DNA of 64,000 nt from Amanita rubescens (Eukaryota > Basidiomycota > Agaricomycetes > Agaricales > Amanitaceae). Both the position numbers and the translations under genes were made by a program. Shown piece by piece: positions 1 to 10,933 of this stretch; positions within the stretch are counted from its first letter, which is position 1, and each line of letters opens with the position of its first letter. The notes under the pieces are model-generated. The model was not told the origin of the DNA, did no database searches, and worked only from the letters and a program-made list of their open reading frames with translations. Location: the NCBI GenBank assembly GCA_015039365.1, contig WION01000226.1, positions 22,785 to 86,784 on the forward strand. Direction: 5' to 3'.

Positions 1-364
1 TAACAACCATTAAGCCATGAGGCCTTGTATTCTAATGCCAGGAAAACCCTTATGAACCATGCAAAGCCAAGCCTGGTGACTTTTTATAGCAGCTAGAGGT
101 ATAAAAACACAGAATAGGTAGGACAGAGTAATACAGTACTATTTCTAGGCTTTGAGGAGGTCATATGCATACATACATTGAGGTCTATCTTGTGTCTAAC
201 TGAAGGGCACTGGTCATGGACTTTGCAAGTTTTTGGAAGTATATTATGTCAGCAAAAACTCTGGACAAAGGTTTCTGCAGCCCGTCTGGTGTCAATGATT
301 CCCAGGCACCCCTGAAACAGTTTTTGCCCACCTTCCAAAAAGGCAAGGGACGTTTAGACGTGTC
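1..364. other. AT-rich sequence without recognised content
   Basis: No coding region, repeat or RNA gene is recognised here. The sequence is CpG-poor like the rest of the repeat block and is probably the flank of older insertions. Confidence 0.4.
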
Positions 365-520
365 CATGTAAGGAAACCTGGCCTGTTTGGTTCTATTTAC
401 TACCTATCCCACCAGGCATGAGTTTAGGTGTCCACTATAATGTGTTTTGTCCACAGACACAACTGCTACACCTATAAAACTAACTTATTATACACAAAAT
501 AAAGAATATAGTATACATGC
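365..520 (-). repeat. Copia-family LTR fragment, reverse orientation
   Basis: The stretch from GTAAGGAAACCTGGCC to AAAGAATATAGTATA is the reverse complement of the central part of the copia LTR at 7476-7824. Both LTR ends are missing, so it is a truncated copy. Confidence 0.75.
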
Positions 521-692
521 ATGCCAACAATGGAACAGTCAACATATGAAGAAAGTTGTGGTACTGTATGTAGGTCATAATTCTTAAAGTCCAGTTGTCT
601 GGTTTTTCTACCTATTTTTATTTAGGAACCAGAGCTGGACCAGCCTTTCAAATTTTCTAAATTTGGAAAAACTGGACCAAAACTGGAAAAGG

Positions 693-1074
693 TGTTGAAT
701 ATTGAGTGATTAAACATCAGATATCACTCAAATCCTTTATATTTAGTGTTATTATACAATGTTCTTTGTTTTCTGTATAATGAGTTAGTTTATAGGTGTA
801 GTGGTTATGTCTGTGGACAAAACGCAATATAGTGGACACCTAAACTCATGTCTGATGGGATAGGTAGTAAATAGAACCAAACAGGCCAGGTTTCCTTACA
901 TGTAGGGAGGGAACTACAGCACCTACACTTTGGATATAGACTTGATATTACTGCTATCAACTGTTATAGACCGCATTTGTGAATGTCTAAAGCATATATT
1001 AAATCTATCAGAGGGTTAGACAACTACTACAACATTTGTAGTGAGTTGCAACAACACTTGACGCATTTTTAACA
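693..1074 (+). repeat. Copia-family solo LTR (382 bp)
   Basis: It starts TGTTGAATATTGAG and ends GCATTTTTAACA, the same ends as the LTRs of the copia element just downstream. No internal element sequence adjoins it. The flanking five bases are AAAGG and ACAGG, a target duplication with one mismatch, which suggests an older solo LTR. Confidence 0.85.
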
Positions 1075-1224
1075 ACAGGTTGGTTGCATGTGGTCTTTTG
1101 CAGTTGTGCAGCCAGTTATGACCAGTTGGTGTTGAATATTGAGTGATTAAACATCAGATATCGCTCAAATGCTTTATATTTAGTGTTACAATACTATATT
1201 CTTTATTTTGTGTATAATGAGCTA

Positions 1225-1435
1225 CAGTGGGTAAAAAAACTGCCCCAATGTTTGCACAATTTGGAAAGGTTTGCATGGTGTGAAACAATGACATAAGCAA
1301 GAAGTCTAAAATAATTACGTAATATACCCTGACATGTTTGCTACCTGTCAATTCAAAAATCTTGTGATTTGGATCAAAACCTGTTCCTTAATAAATCATA
1401 CAAAATAATCAATCATTGGGGCAGTTTTTTGACCC
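1225..1435 (+). repeat. Left 211-bp inverted repeat of the mariner element
   Basis: It starts with the outer motif CAGTGGGTAAAAAAACTGCC and ends with an inner, inverted copy of the same motif (CATTGGGGCAGTTTTTTGACC). The repeat is therefore itself bounded by an inverted pair. Confidence 0.9.
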
Positions 1436-1439
1436 TCTA

Positions 1440-2400
1440 TCATTTTACTGTCAAATACTTTGTATGACCCCCCTGTACCTTCAAAACTGCCTGTGCCCCT
1501 CTAGGCATGTTTTCTATTACCTTGTGGCATGTCTGTGGTGGTATTTCAGTCCACTCCTTTGCCACCCTCTCCCATAATTCATGCATTCTGGTGGGTTGTG
1601 TGTCATATTGTTGGAGTTTGGTCTTGGGAGAGTTCAATGGGATTTATGTCAGGGGATTGGGCAGGCCACTTTGGGGGAGTCATGTTGCTATCAGAAAACC
1701 ATTGGTCAGCCTTTCTGGAGGTGTGTTTTGGTTCATTGTCCTGTTGGAAGTACCACTCATCCTCAGCCATCTCCAAAGTTTCAAAGCTCTCCTCCACTAA
1801 CTCCTCCAAAATCTCACAATACTGCTCAGCATCCATCTTCCCTTGCACCTCTATGTCATTCCAACCCATACATCCCCAAACCATTGGGTTATTCACCTCC
1901 ATGCTTGACACTTGGTGTGGTAGTCTAACCCAATATTGGTTCCCTTCATTTCCTTGAAACATACACCTTTCCATCTGACCCAATCCTATTGAATTTTGTT
2001 TTATTAGTCCATGACACCCTCTTCCAGTCTTCCATAGTCCAGCTTTTGTGGTACTGGGCAAAATTTGGATGTTGCTGATGATAAGACATAAGCATTGGGA
2101 CTTTCTTCTTCATTGGTGACCAAAGACCCACCTCCTTCCACACATTCTTAACAGTATGAGGAGTAATGGGGGTGTAGGTGATGGTATTTATGAAATAGGT
2201 GGCTTGTACAGCATTATCAAGTTTCCCAGAGCTGATTTGACAGATAATTGATGGTTATCACAAGATGAAATCTTGGAAGGATGACCACCAGGATGATTTT
2301 CCCTACCCCCTCCACTTCCTTACTGATTCTGACAATAGTACCCTTCCCCTGACCAGTTCCAGCTTGTATTTGGTGATGGGAATCCCTCTCATTGAGGAGA
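1440..2400 (-). pseudogene. Tc1/mariner-family transposase, decayed
   Basis: Translated pieces on the minus strand show a Tc1-type DDE transposase. The block FQQDNEPKHTSR carries the second catalytic aspartate, and WPAQSPDINPIE carries the third acidic residue. The expected first catalytic aspartate (WTDE-type motif) reads WTNKTKF, so it is replaced by asparagine. The reading frame changes near 1960 and near 1630, and the N-terminal DNA-binding part upstream of about 2140 is not open. The stop at 1440-1442 lies just inside the left inverted repeat. It is inactive, but the family assignment is clear. Confidence 0.85.
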
Positions 2401-2566
2401 AGAGCATTTTTCAGCAGAAATAGATTTCATAGTCAAGAAGATGAATGAACCAAGTTCAACATGCCAAACTAACACAAACAAAGTCACACAACATTATTTA
2501 TTATCCACATGGCCCACCCTTGCCTTCCACTGGTGTGTAACATTGAAAATCAGAGAAATCAATCAA

Positions 2567-2777
2567 GGGTCAAAAAACTGCCCCAATGATTGATTATTTT
2601 GTATGATTTATTAAGGAACAGGTTTTGATCCAAATCACATGATTATTGAATTGACAGGTAGCAAACATGTCAGGGTATATTATGTAATTATTTTAGACTT
2701 CTTGCTTATGTCATTGTTTCACACCATGCAAACCTTTCCAAATTGTGCAAACATTGGGGCAGTTTTTTTACCCACTG
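2567..2777 (-). repeat. Right 211-bp inverted repeat of the mariner element
   Basis: This is a near-identical reverse complement of 1225-1435, including the inner inverted motif that begins GGTCAAAAAACTGCC near 2568. Confidence 0.9.
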
Positions 2778-3061
2778 TAGTTTATAGGTGTAGCGGTTGT
2801 GTCTGAGGACACAACGCAATATAGTGGACACCTAAACTCACACCTGATGGGATAGGTAGTAAATAGAACCAAACAGGCCAGGTTTCCTTACATGTAGGGA
2901 ACTACAGTACCTACACTTGGATATAGACTTAATATCACTGCTATCAATTGTTATAGACCACATTTGTGAACGTCTAAAGCGTGTATTGAGTCTATCAGAG
3001 GGCTAGACAACTACTACAACATTTGTAGTGAGTTGTAACTACACTTGGCGCATTTTTAACA

Positions 3062-3076
3062 GGTTATGGGCCCTGG
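3062..3076 (+). other. Copia primer binding site (half-tRNA type)
   Basis: GGTTATGGGCCCTGG follows the 5' LTR directly. It resembles the Drosophila copia site, which pairs with the anticodon region of an initiator methionine tRNA fragment rather than the tRNA 3' end. The match to tRNA is from memory and not computed. Confidence 0.6.
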
Positions 3077-3213
3077 CCTTTACTGCTAGAGAACTGCTAT
3101 TGTGTTTTGGACTAGACTGGCCATTTTGGACAGTCTACTTATTGATTGGACGCATTTTTGGCCATTGGCTAAACAACTACATTGGGACTTGGACTTTGGG
3201 ACTTTGACAAAAA

Positions 3214-6200
3214 ATGTCAGATCATTCTACAATAAAAATCAAGCCACTATCCAATGGTAACTACCAGGAGTGGTCAGGGGAAATGAGGGCGCTTTTAATG
3301 CGCAATGGGCTATGGAGTGTGGTGTCTGGCAAGGTTACAAAACCAGCCAAAACCACTGATGATGAATTGGCAAAGTGGGAGACAAAAGTAGAGAAAGCTG
3401 CTGGTGAAATCTACTTGGGTGTAGAAAGTGACCAAAGAGTCCATTTTCGAGACCAAGTGGATGATCCAAAAGCTATGTGGGACAGTCTCAAAAAGGCTTG
3501 CACCAAAAGCCAGGTGCAAGATTCAATGTCTATGATGAGCCGTTCTCTATCCACAATGCAGATGATGAGACACTCATGGCTGTGGCAACCAGAGTGGAGA
3601 AGGCAATGTCCAACATCAAAAATCTTCGTCCTAGTGACTTCACATTGGACAAATTGGACGATGAATTGTATGGCAATGATTCGTGCTCTACCAGAGAGCT
3701 TCGCCAATTTGACTTCCAATTTGTTATTAGTGGATAAATTGGACAAGAGTGTAATCCTCCAAGCCTTCAAATCGGAGGAATTAAACCAAAAACGTCGAGC
3801 TGATGTGGGGGAGAGGGCCAATAGAGGCCAATAGAGCAGGGACACCGAGTTATAGAGGTGGAAGAGGTGGTGGCAGAGGTGGCAGAGGTGGTGGTCACCA
3901 TAATGGATTCAAAATTAAGCTTACATGCTTCTTATGTGGAGAGGAAGGGCATATGGTGGCAAAATGTCCGAAAAACAAGGTGACGGCTGCACCTAGTGCC
4001 AATAAGGCAGAGGAGGGAAAGGAGGCAGAGACTGCTGAAAAGGCAGGAAATGCAAGTCATGTTCATTATAACGCATTTGGGACTTCTGCTGACCATCGTT
4101 TTGACTGGAATACAGACTCGGGGGCCACTTCTCATATGACCCCACATAGACATTGGTTCAAAACCTACACCAAAATGCGAAAAGAGGTTAGGTTGGCAGA
4201 TCATACTGTGATATATACAGAGGGAGTTTGGTCTGTTGTATTTAAACCAGTTATAGATGGAAAACCAGCTAGAGAGGTTGAATTTGCTAGAGTGTTACAT
4301 GTACCGGACTTACAGAATAATCTTTTCTCTGTCTTATACCTTACACAACATAGAGGATTTAATGTACATATCTCAAAGTCTATAATGAAATTTGAAAAAG
4401 ATGGTCATATACCTTTTGTTGCCAAAGTGGGAGATGATAATGTTGGTTATCTTGCTGGTGAGACCATTGTAGACCAAGAGTATGTTAAATCAGCTGTTGC
4501 ATCGTCCACTCTGCCTCTGGACTTGACTTTGTGGCATAGGAGGCTAGCACACCATGGGTATGAGAGTGTCAAGAGTATGGTTCATGACAGCATGGTTGAG
4601 GGACTTACCATGACGTCTAATGACAAGCCTGATCTGATCTGTGAGCCATGTCTGGCAGGGAAAATGCATGCCAATCCATTCCCTTCTTCGAAAAATCGGT
4701 CAACAAAGCTATTGCAGCTTGTACACACTGATGTACACAAAGTGGGCACTACTACACATTCTGGCTATCAATATTGGGTTACATTCATTGATGACTGTTC
4801 TCGACTTCGTATTGTACTCCCTATAAAGACAAAGGACATGGTGTTTGATGCATTTAAACAATTCAAAGCTTATGCTGAGAATCAAACTGGTCATAAAATC
4901 AAAACATTGAGGGATGATAAGGGAGGGGAGTACATGTCAAACGCATTTTTGCGATTTACAGATGAATGTGGGATTGCCAGGCAACACACAGTGTGAAATA
5001 GGCCACAGCAGAATGGTGTAGCAGAGCGTGCAAATAGGACCTTGTCAGAAAGGATCACAGCTATGTTAGAAGAGTCTGGTTTGTCTAACAAATTTTGGGG
5101 AGAGTGTTTGGCAGCACTTGTTCATGTTTGGAACAGATGTCCAACATTTGCAGTTGCTAAGAAAACCCCATTTGAGTTATGGCATGGCAAGAAGCCTGAT
5201 GTTAGTCATCTAAGGATTTGGGGGTGTACAGCTTATGTGCATGTGCAAAAGGATAAACATATTGCTCTTGGATCACATATGGAAAAGTGCATATTCATTG
5301 GGTATCCTGATGGTTATATGGGTTGGAAATTCTACAATCCTATTACAAAGAAAACAATCATTTCGGAAAGAGCAGAGTTTGATGAACATTACATGCTTGG
5401 CTCACACTCTGTTCAACGACCTCAGGAAACTAGAAATGAAATGAATGACACACATACAGAGCAACATTACATTCCAATACCAGCTATACAGGTGGAAGCT
5501 GATGATGATGATGATGACAGCATACAGGTGCCATTGCCGGAGCGACAGGAGCAGCAGCAGGAGGAGGAAGAGCAGCCACAGGAGGAACGAGATGTGCAAC
5601 CAGAGGCTGAAGCTGAAGCTGAACAGGAAGAAAGGCCAGTTGCTCCACCACCATGACCAGTACCAGTTGAGCCAGAGGTCCCATTAGCACAGAGATGTGA
5701 AAGATGTTGTGCAACCTCCTGGTGAATGGTGGAAGGTTAAACCTCGTGTCTTAAGGTATAATGATGATGATGAGGGGGAAGAAGATGCTGAATGTGTTCA
5801 TACATCATCATTAACTGGAAATGAACCTAACAGCTATGCTGAAGCGATGGCTGGCCCAGATGCACAGAGGTGGCATGAGGCTGCTTTGGAGGAACTAAAT
5901 GCACAGTTGAACAATGGGACATGGGTGCTGGAAAAGCTGCCTCCTGGAAAGAAAGCAATTGGCTCAAAATGGGTGTTTCGCATAAAGAGGAATGCAGATG
6001 GCACTGTAGAGCGATTCAAAGCCAGGATTGTTGCTAAAGGTTACAATCAATGACCTGGATTTGATTACATGGAGATATTTGCCCCAACTATGCGTCAGGC
6101 CACTATTCGCCTTATCCTAGCACTGGCAGCAATAGATGACTTGCGTTTGCGCTCTGTAGACATCTCTCATGCATTTATTAATGGAGATATTGATGCTGAT

Positions 6201-7385
6201 GTCTACATGATGCAGCCAGAAGGATTTGAAGAACTTGGATCAGATTATGTGTGCAAATTAAACAAGTCTATCTATGGGTTAAAACAAGCTGCCAGGTTAT
6301 GGAATGAGAAATTGCATTCTGCCCTTCTTGACATGGGATTCAATAGAATCTGCTCAGATCCAGCTCTGTATATATATCAGAGAGATGATGTCCAGATCAT
6401 AATGCCAGTGTATGTGGACGATATTACACTTGCTTCCAACTCTCAGGCTGCCTTGGACAAGGTAGTCAGTGATTTGTCCAAGTACTTCAAGTTGAAGGAC
6501 TTGGGAGAGACATCGTACTTGCTTGGAGTTGCTATTAGGAGGGATAGAGCGAACAGAAAGATCTATCTCTCACAAAAGCAGTACATTATGGACATCTTGA
6601 AGCGATTTGGCATGGAGAATTGCAGCACAGTGGACACACCAATGAATCCTGGTTTGAAGCGTTCACAAGATCAGTGCCCTAAAAGCAATGAAGAGATGAA
6701 GGAAATGAAAGACATTCCTTATATCAGTGCAGTGGGCTCAGTCATGTATTTGGCCATGATGACAAGACCAGATATTGCGGAACCTGCAAGTGTTTTGGCT
6801 CGCTTTAACAATAATCCTGGAATGGCACATTGGAAGGCAGTCAAACACTTGGTGAGATACTTAGCTGGGACACTGGAAATGGAATTGGAGCTTGGGCCTG
6901 ATCCTGATTGCAACGAACTCATCAGAGCATATGCTGATGCAGATCATGGTGGTAACAAAGACAATGGAAAGTCCACTACCAGATATATGATCAAAGTGGG
7001 ATCTGGAGCTGTCAGTTGGAGTAGCAAGTTGCAACCTATTGTGGCACTCTCTACTACGGAAGCTGAATATGTCACAGCATGTGCTGCTGGGAAGGAAATC
7101 AGGTGGATGCAGAAGCTGTTGGAAGAGATGGGATATACAGTGCCTAAGCCTACAAAGCTGTTCATGGACAATCAGTCAGCTATCAGTGTAGCAAAGAACC
7201 CAGAACATCATGGGCGCATGAAGCATCTAGACTTGTGCTTCTACTGGCTTCGAGATAAAGTGGAACAGGGATTTATTGAGCCTGTGTACTTGCAAACAGA
7301 TCAAATGCCAGCCAACTTGTTAACAAAGGCATTGCCCATAGTCAAAGTGATGTTTCTTCGAAAACTTATGGGTCTTGTGATATGA
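3214..7385 (+). pseudogene. Copia gag-pol polyprotein, frame broken
   Basis: Gag starts at 3214 with a UBN2/DUF4219-like region (SDHSTIKIKPLSNGNYQEW). The frame is lost between about 3522 and 3680, and again at 3815-3834 by a 10-bp tandem duplication. A CCHC zinc knuckle (CFLCGEEGHMVAKC) lies near 3929, the protease motif DSGATSHM near 4117, the integrase zinc-binding region (WHRRLAHHG, CEPCLAGK) near 4540-4660, and the integrase core (HTDVHKVG through DDKGGEY) at 4720-4930. Reverse transcriptase shows YVDDITLA near 6412. RNase H lies at 6900-7250 (YADADHGG, STTEAEY, KHLDLCFYWLRD). TGA stops interrupt at 4994, 5654 and 6051, and a frame change lies near 5700. Confidence 0.92.
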
Positions 7386-7466
7386 AGGCTAGTAGGATTA
7401 GGGGGAAGGTGAAGAAGGATGGATAGGTTTGGGGGGAAGCTTAGATGAGTGGAGTGATGTATAATC

Positions 7467-7475
7467 AGGGGGAAG
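7467..7475 (+). other. Polypurine tract of the copia element
   Basis: AGGGGGAAG lies immediately before the 3' LTR, the standard site for plus-strand priming. Confidence 0.75.
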
Positions 7476-7824
7476 TGTTGAATATTGAGTGATTAAACAT
7501 CAGATATCACTCAAATGCTTTATATTTAGTGTTACAATACTATATTCTTTATTTTGTGTATAATGAGCTAGTTCATAGGTGTAGCGGTTGTGTCTGTGGA
7601 CAAAACGCGATATAGTGGACACCTAAACTCACACCTGATGGGATAGGTAGTAAATAGAACCAAACAGGCCAGGTTTCCTTACATGTAGGGAACTACAGTA
7701 CCTACACTTGGATATAGACTTAATATCACTGCTATCAATAAGCGTGTATTGAGTCTATCAGAGGGCTAGACAACTACTACAACATTTGTAGTGAGTTGTA
7801 ACTACACTTGGCGCATTTTTAACA
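7476..7824 (+). repeat. 3' LTR of the copia element
   Basis: It starts TGTTGAATATTGAG and ends GCGCATTTTTAACA. It is 349 bp long, with about 28 bases missing after 7736 relative to the 5' LTR. The target duplication GTTGG follows at 7825. Confidence 0.93.
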
Positions 7825-7998
7825 GTTGGCAACTGCCAGATCTGGTCATTATTTAGAAAACAAATTACATTTGGAGGGATGGATAGGGAGTTGGGCATTT
7901 GGATGATGTTGCTATATTTAGAAAATTATGGATTGGGAGTGGTGTTTTCAAGTTTTTAAGTCAACTAAGGTAGAATACTCCACCAATGATGACATTAT
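7825..7998. other. Flank of the copia element
   Basis: No gene or further repeat is recognised after the GTTGG target duplication. Confidence 0.4.
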
Positions 7999-8065
7999 TG
8001 TTAAAAATGCGCCAAGTGTTGTTGCAACTCACTACAAATGTTGTTAGTAGTTGTAGTTGAACCCT
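7999..8065 (-). repeat. Copia LTR end fragment
   Basis: TGTTAAAAATGCGCCAAGTG and the following 45 bases are the reverse complement of the LTR 3' end. The copy is truncated and abuts the SINE-like sequence. Confidence 0.7.
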
Positions 8066-8280
8066 CAACCAAGCAAAATTTTTACAGAGTTTAACCACTG
8101 AGCCACAAGGCAACTTAAAATGTATTGTCATAAGTGCTAGATATAGAACAACTTTGCCCCAGCCCCAAGGATTAGCAATGTAAGGATAATGACATGGGAT
8201 ATAAGATGATTTGAACTCCAGTATGCCCTGACAAGATATGCAGAGAATAAACAATGGCCAGGATGAATATTTCCAACCAT
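8045..8280 (-). repeat. Possible tRNA-derived SINE fragment
   Basis: Read on the minus strand, TGGCTCAGTGG fits a tRNA A box (near 8093-8104). GGTTCAACTAC, about 45 bases further on (near 8050-8061), is close to a B box. The sequence before the A box contains a second B-box-like GAGTTCAAATC near 8213. This suggests two SINE units in tandem or a truncated unit. No A-rich tail or target duplication was identified. Confidence 0.35.
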
Positions 8281-9160
8281 TACTTAAGCGACAATGTCAC
8301 GTCACATCATGCTGAGCGATTTGTTTGTATATGCTATATGCCAGTCTCCCTGGTGGGTTCAAGCTTACATAACATCAAGCTAGCACCAGTGAGACTGGGT
8401 AGGAGTCTGTGTAATGCTATGAAATGAGCTTATGGTCTAATATTTGGCATTACATGAATTTTTCCATAAACAAATACAAACATTTAGCAGTACATATTTT
8501 TTTGGATTTTTTCAACATTTTTTCACTATTATGCTGTGCTTCCAGCACTGTTCCTACATATTTATATGGGAAGTGGCACCCTCACTTGCAAACATACATC
8601 AACAAGCTTAAAATAGCAAACTATTCTGTCTTTCTAACATGATATTTGTGCATAATCTTATTAGAGTCCTATCAAGCACCTATTAAATAAAGTCCATCAG
8701 ACTGACTCCCTGTGTTAAAACATGGGCATCTAGAGCACCAGGAAGGCTGCCAAGTTCTTTGTTCATACCTGCAATGGAACTTGTCATCAAATGAGAGAGT
8801 GTGTGTGAGATGAAGTTAGTTTCACTAATAATTTTGTCAGTGAAATTGGTTAATATGACTGTCGGAGAGACAGTCACAAGTCTTTCCAACATTTTATAGG
8901 TAAAGGGGTCATTAACAAGTGAAAATGACAGCTGTGTCATGGCATGTGCACCACACATACATCCATTCCTTCCAGTCATCATGCTGCATTCAATTCCTAT
9001 TCAAGTCCTACAACCCCAATTCTCTCCCATCTTGGCTGGGAGAATTTTTGTCACAGTCCTATGGGGCAGACTGTTTGGTGGTTTGGTTGGTTGTGAGCAG
9101 GATGGAAAGGTAGGGAGAGAGCATTGATGATAGGACATCTTGTAAGCATTAGCAGAACTT
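8281..9160. other. No recognised gene
   Basis: The sequence is AT-rich and CpG-poor. A short minus-strand frame at 8683-8982 has no recognised domain. The interval probably holds old repeat remnants. Confidence 0.4.
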
Positions 9161-9252
9161 AACTCAGAGAGGTATTTAGTTAAAACTAAATAAGTTATAA
9201 CTATAATTAACTCAGAGGTATTCAGTTAAAACTAAATAAGTTATAACTATAA
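9161..9252. repeat. Two-copy tandem repeat (about 46 bp)
   Basis: AACTCAGAGAGGTATTTAGT and the following 25 bases at 9161-9205 recur at 9208-9252 with small changes. Confidence 0.8.
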
Positions 9253-9620
9253 ATATGCTACAGGGATATTAGTTATGAGGTAAGGTAATGCACATAGATA
9301 GCAAATTACACCAATTTTGGGGCGATTAACCAGACTTGACCTAACTAACCTCACAACACTAAAGGCAACTAGCAACTTTAAGGTCAAATGAAGTGAATGT
9401 CTCATTTTTACAAGATGCAATTTGAACTTGGCTAGACTGGGCCACCACTTTGTGTGGCATGTCTGAGGCCTTTTGTAGTGCCATTATTTGAACAAAATAA
9501 ACTGTTATACATATTTGCTTGCTTATTTTCTTTACGGCAGTTTGCGTAAATGTTGACTTGGAATGTTTGGCTGAGGTAGATAGTTTTGTAAACCTAGCAT
9601 AGGGTTACCACTCAGTGGGC

Positions 9621-10450
9621 ATGGCCTACCACAAGATCTCTTGTGATGTGAAACTGGCTGCAATTCAGCTCTATCAGTGTCATCCACTGCCTCTACAGCT
9701 AATATTGGACTACCTGGGAATCTCAAAGCAGACCTTTCAGCAAATTATGAAGTTCTGGTGATCCACTGGTGATGTTATATGGCATACATTTGGAATTTGA
9801 GGCTGTCCTCACATCTTCTGTCACAGCAATGTTGAATATCTTAAGCACATCATTGAAAATCACCCAGATAGCTTGATGAGCTAGAAGATGCACCAATTGT
9901 TTGGTTTCAGCAAGTTTTTCCACTATCCTTCAAGCACTTTGCTGTGCTGGCTTATCTTACAAAAAAATCAAAAAATTGCCTTGGAATGTGATGAGATGGG
10001 TTGCTCTGACTTCATTTGATGTATGGCCCAGTATCAACCTGAGCAACTAGGATTTCTCAATGAAATGTCCAAAGATGAATACACCTGCTTCTGTTCTCAT
10101 GGACAATCATCTAAGGGGACCTGTGCCATTCAAAAGGGAGTCTTTATACGTGGACAGTGCTTGTTGAGGGCTTATTGACAATTGATGGAATGGTATCAAA
10201 TACAGTTGTTGAAGGGTCTATGATGAAGGCAAAATTTGCAGAATACTTGGAACACTCAGTTGTGCATCAATTTGTTTCATTTGATCCATGTAGCTTCCAC
10301 TTTGTAACCCATTTCCACATTACTTGAGCACCCTTGTAATGAATAACGCTCAAATTCATCATGGCAAAGAATAGTGCTAGCAAATTGTTTTGGTAAGATA
10401 TGCCCAAATTTTAATTTTTCTAATGTTTACTAACCAGTATGCAGGTGTGT
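9621..10450 (+). pseudogene. IS630-like DDE transposase, decayed
   Basis: From the ATG at 9621 a transposase-like protein can be followed through several frames. The N-terminal part (MAYHKISCDVKLAAIQLYQ, then LDYLGISKQTFQ) resembles the helix-turn-helix of fungal IS630-type transposases. The core (PEQLGFLNEMSKDE, FIRGQ) matches the region of the first catalytic residue, here without the usual DES. Stops and frame changes are numerous. A related, separate copy lies at 15,532-16,155 on the other strand. Confidence 0.6.
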
Positions 10451-10671
10451 GTACACATTGAATACATTATGCATGCAAGCCCAGCCCTCCTTGAATCAGG
10501 TACATTATTGTAAGTTACATCCATTCACCACCTATTGATGGTTGTATTCATTTATAGGATGTACTGGATAAAACTCTGATTTCAAGCTTTTGTGTATCTT
10601 GAACCAAGATGGGTGACACAACCTGATTGCTTGTGGCTGTCACTCCAATATCTATCCAGCAGTGTTGCCAG

Positions 10672-10933
10672 TGTTAAATATGCCAAGTGTTGTTGCAACT
10701 CACTACAAATGTTGTAGTAGTTGTCTAACCCTCTGATAGACTTAATACATGCTTTAGACATTCACAAATGCGGTCTATAACAGTTGATAGCAGTAATATC
10801 AAGTCTATGTCCAAGGTACTGTAGTTCCCTACATGTAAGGAAACCTGGCCTGTTTGGTTCTATTTACTACCTATCCCATCAGGCATGAGTTTAGGTGTCC
10901 ATTATATCGTGTTTTGTCCACAGACACAACCGC
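10672..10933 (-). repeat. Copia-family LTR, truncated
   Basis: The reverse complement of the LTR 3' part begins with a mutated TGTTAAATATGCCAAG and runs to the CACAGACACAACCGC region. There it is cut by the next LTR copy. Confidence 0.8.

Larger units (their letters stand above)
1225..2777 (-). mobile_element. Tc1/mariner DNA transposon inserted in the copia LTR
   Basis: The element is 1,553 bp with long terminal inverted repeats of about 211 bp each (1225-1435 and 2567-2777), both beginning CAGTGGGTAAAAAAACTGCC. It is flanked by duplicated TA (1223-1224 and 2778-2779), the target site of the Tc1/mariner superfamily. Removing it and one TA restores a continuous LTR. The inside carries a broken transposase on the minus strand. 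It inserted after the copia element arrived. Confidence 0.93.
1130..3061 (+). repeat. 5' LTR of the copia element, interrupted
   Basis: The LTR lies in two parts, 1130-1224 and 2778-3061. Together they give about 377 bp once the mariner element and its duplicated TA are removed. The 3' LTR at 7476-7824 is 349 bp and lacks about 28 bases near 7737 that the 5' LTR keeps. Confidence 0.9.
1130..7824 (+). mobile_element. Ty1/copia LTR retrotransposon with nested mariner insertion
   Basis: The element runs from TGTTGAATATT at 1130 to TTTTTAACA at 7824. It is flanked by a perfect 5-bp target duplication, GTTGG at 1125-1129 and 7825-7829. It contains a 5' LTR (split by a Tc1/mariner element), a primer binding site at 3062, gag, protease, integrase, reverse transcriptase and RNase H in copia order, a polypurine tract at 7467-7475 and a 3' LTR. 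The coding frame is broken several times, so it cannot move on its own. LTR copies of the same family recur to 18.7 kb. Confidence 0.95.

Noticed and set aside
1507..1957. Plus-strand frames of up to 142 codons
   Set aside because: They are antisense shadows of the minus-strand mariner transposase.
8341..8410. tRNA-like GGGTTCAAGCTT stretch
   Set aside because: No A box at a suitable distance and no cloverleaf could be drawn.
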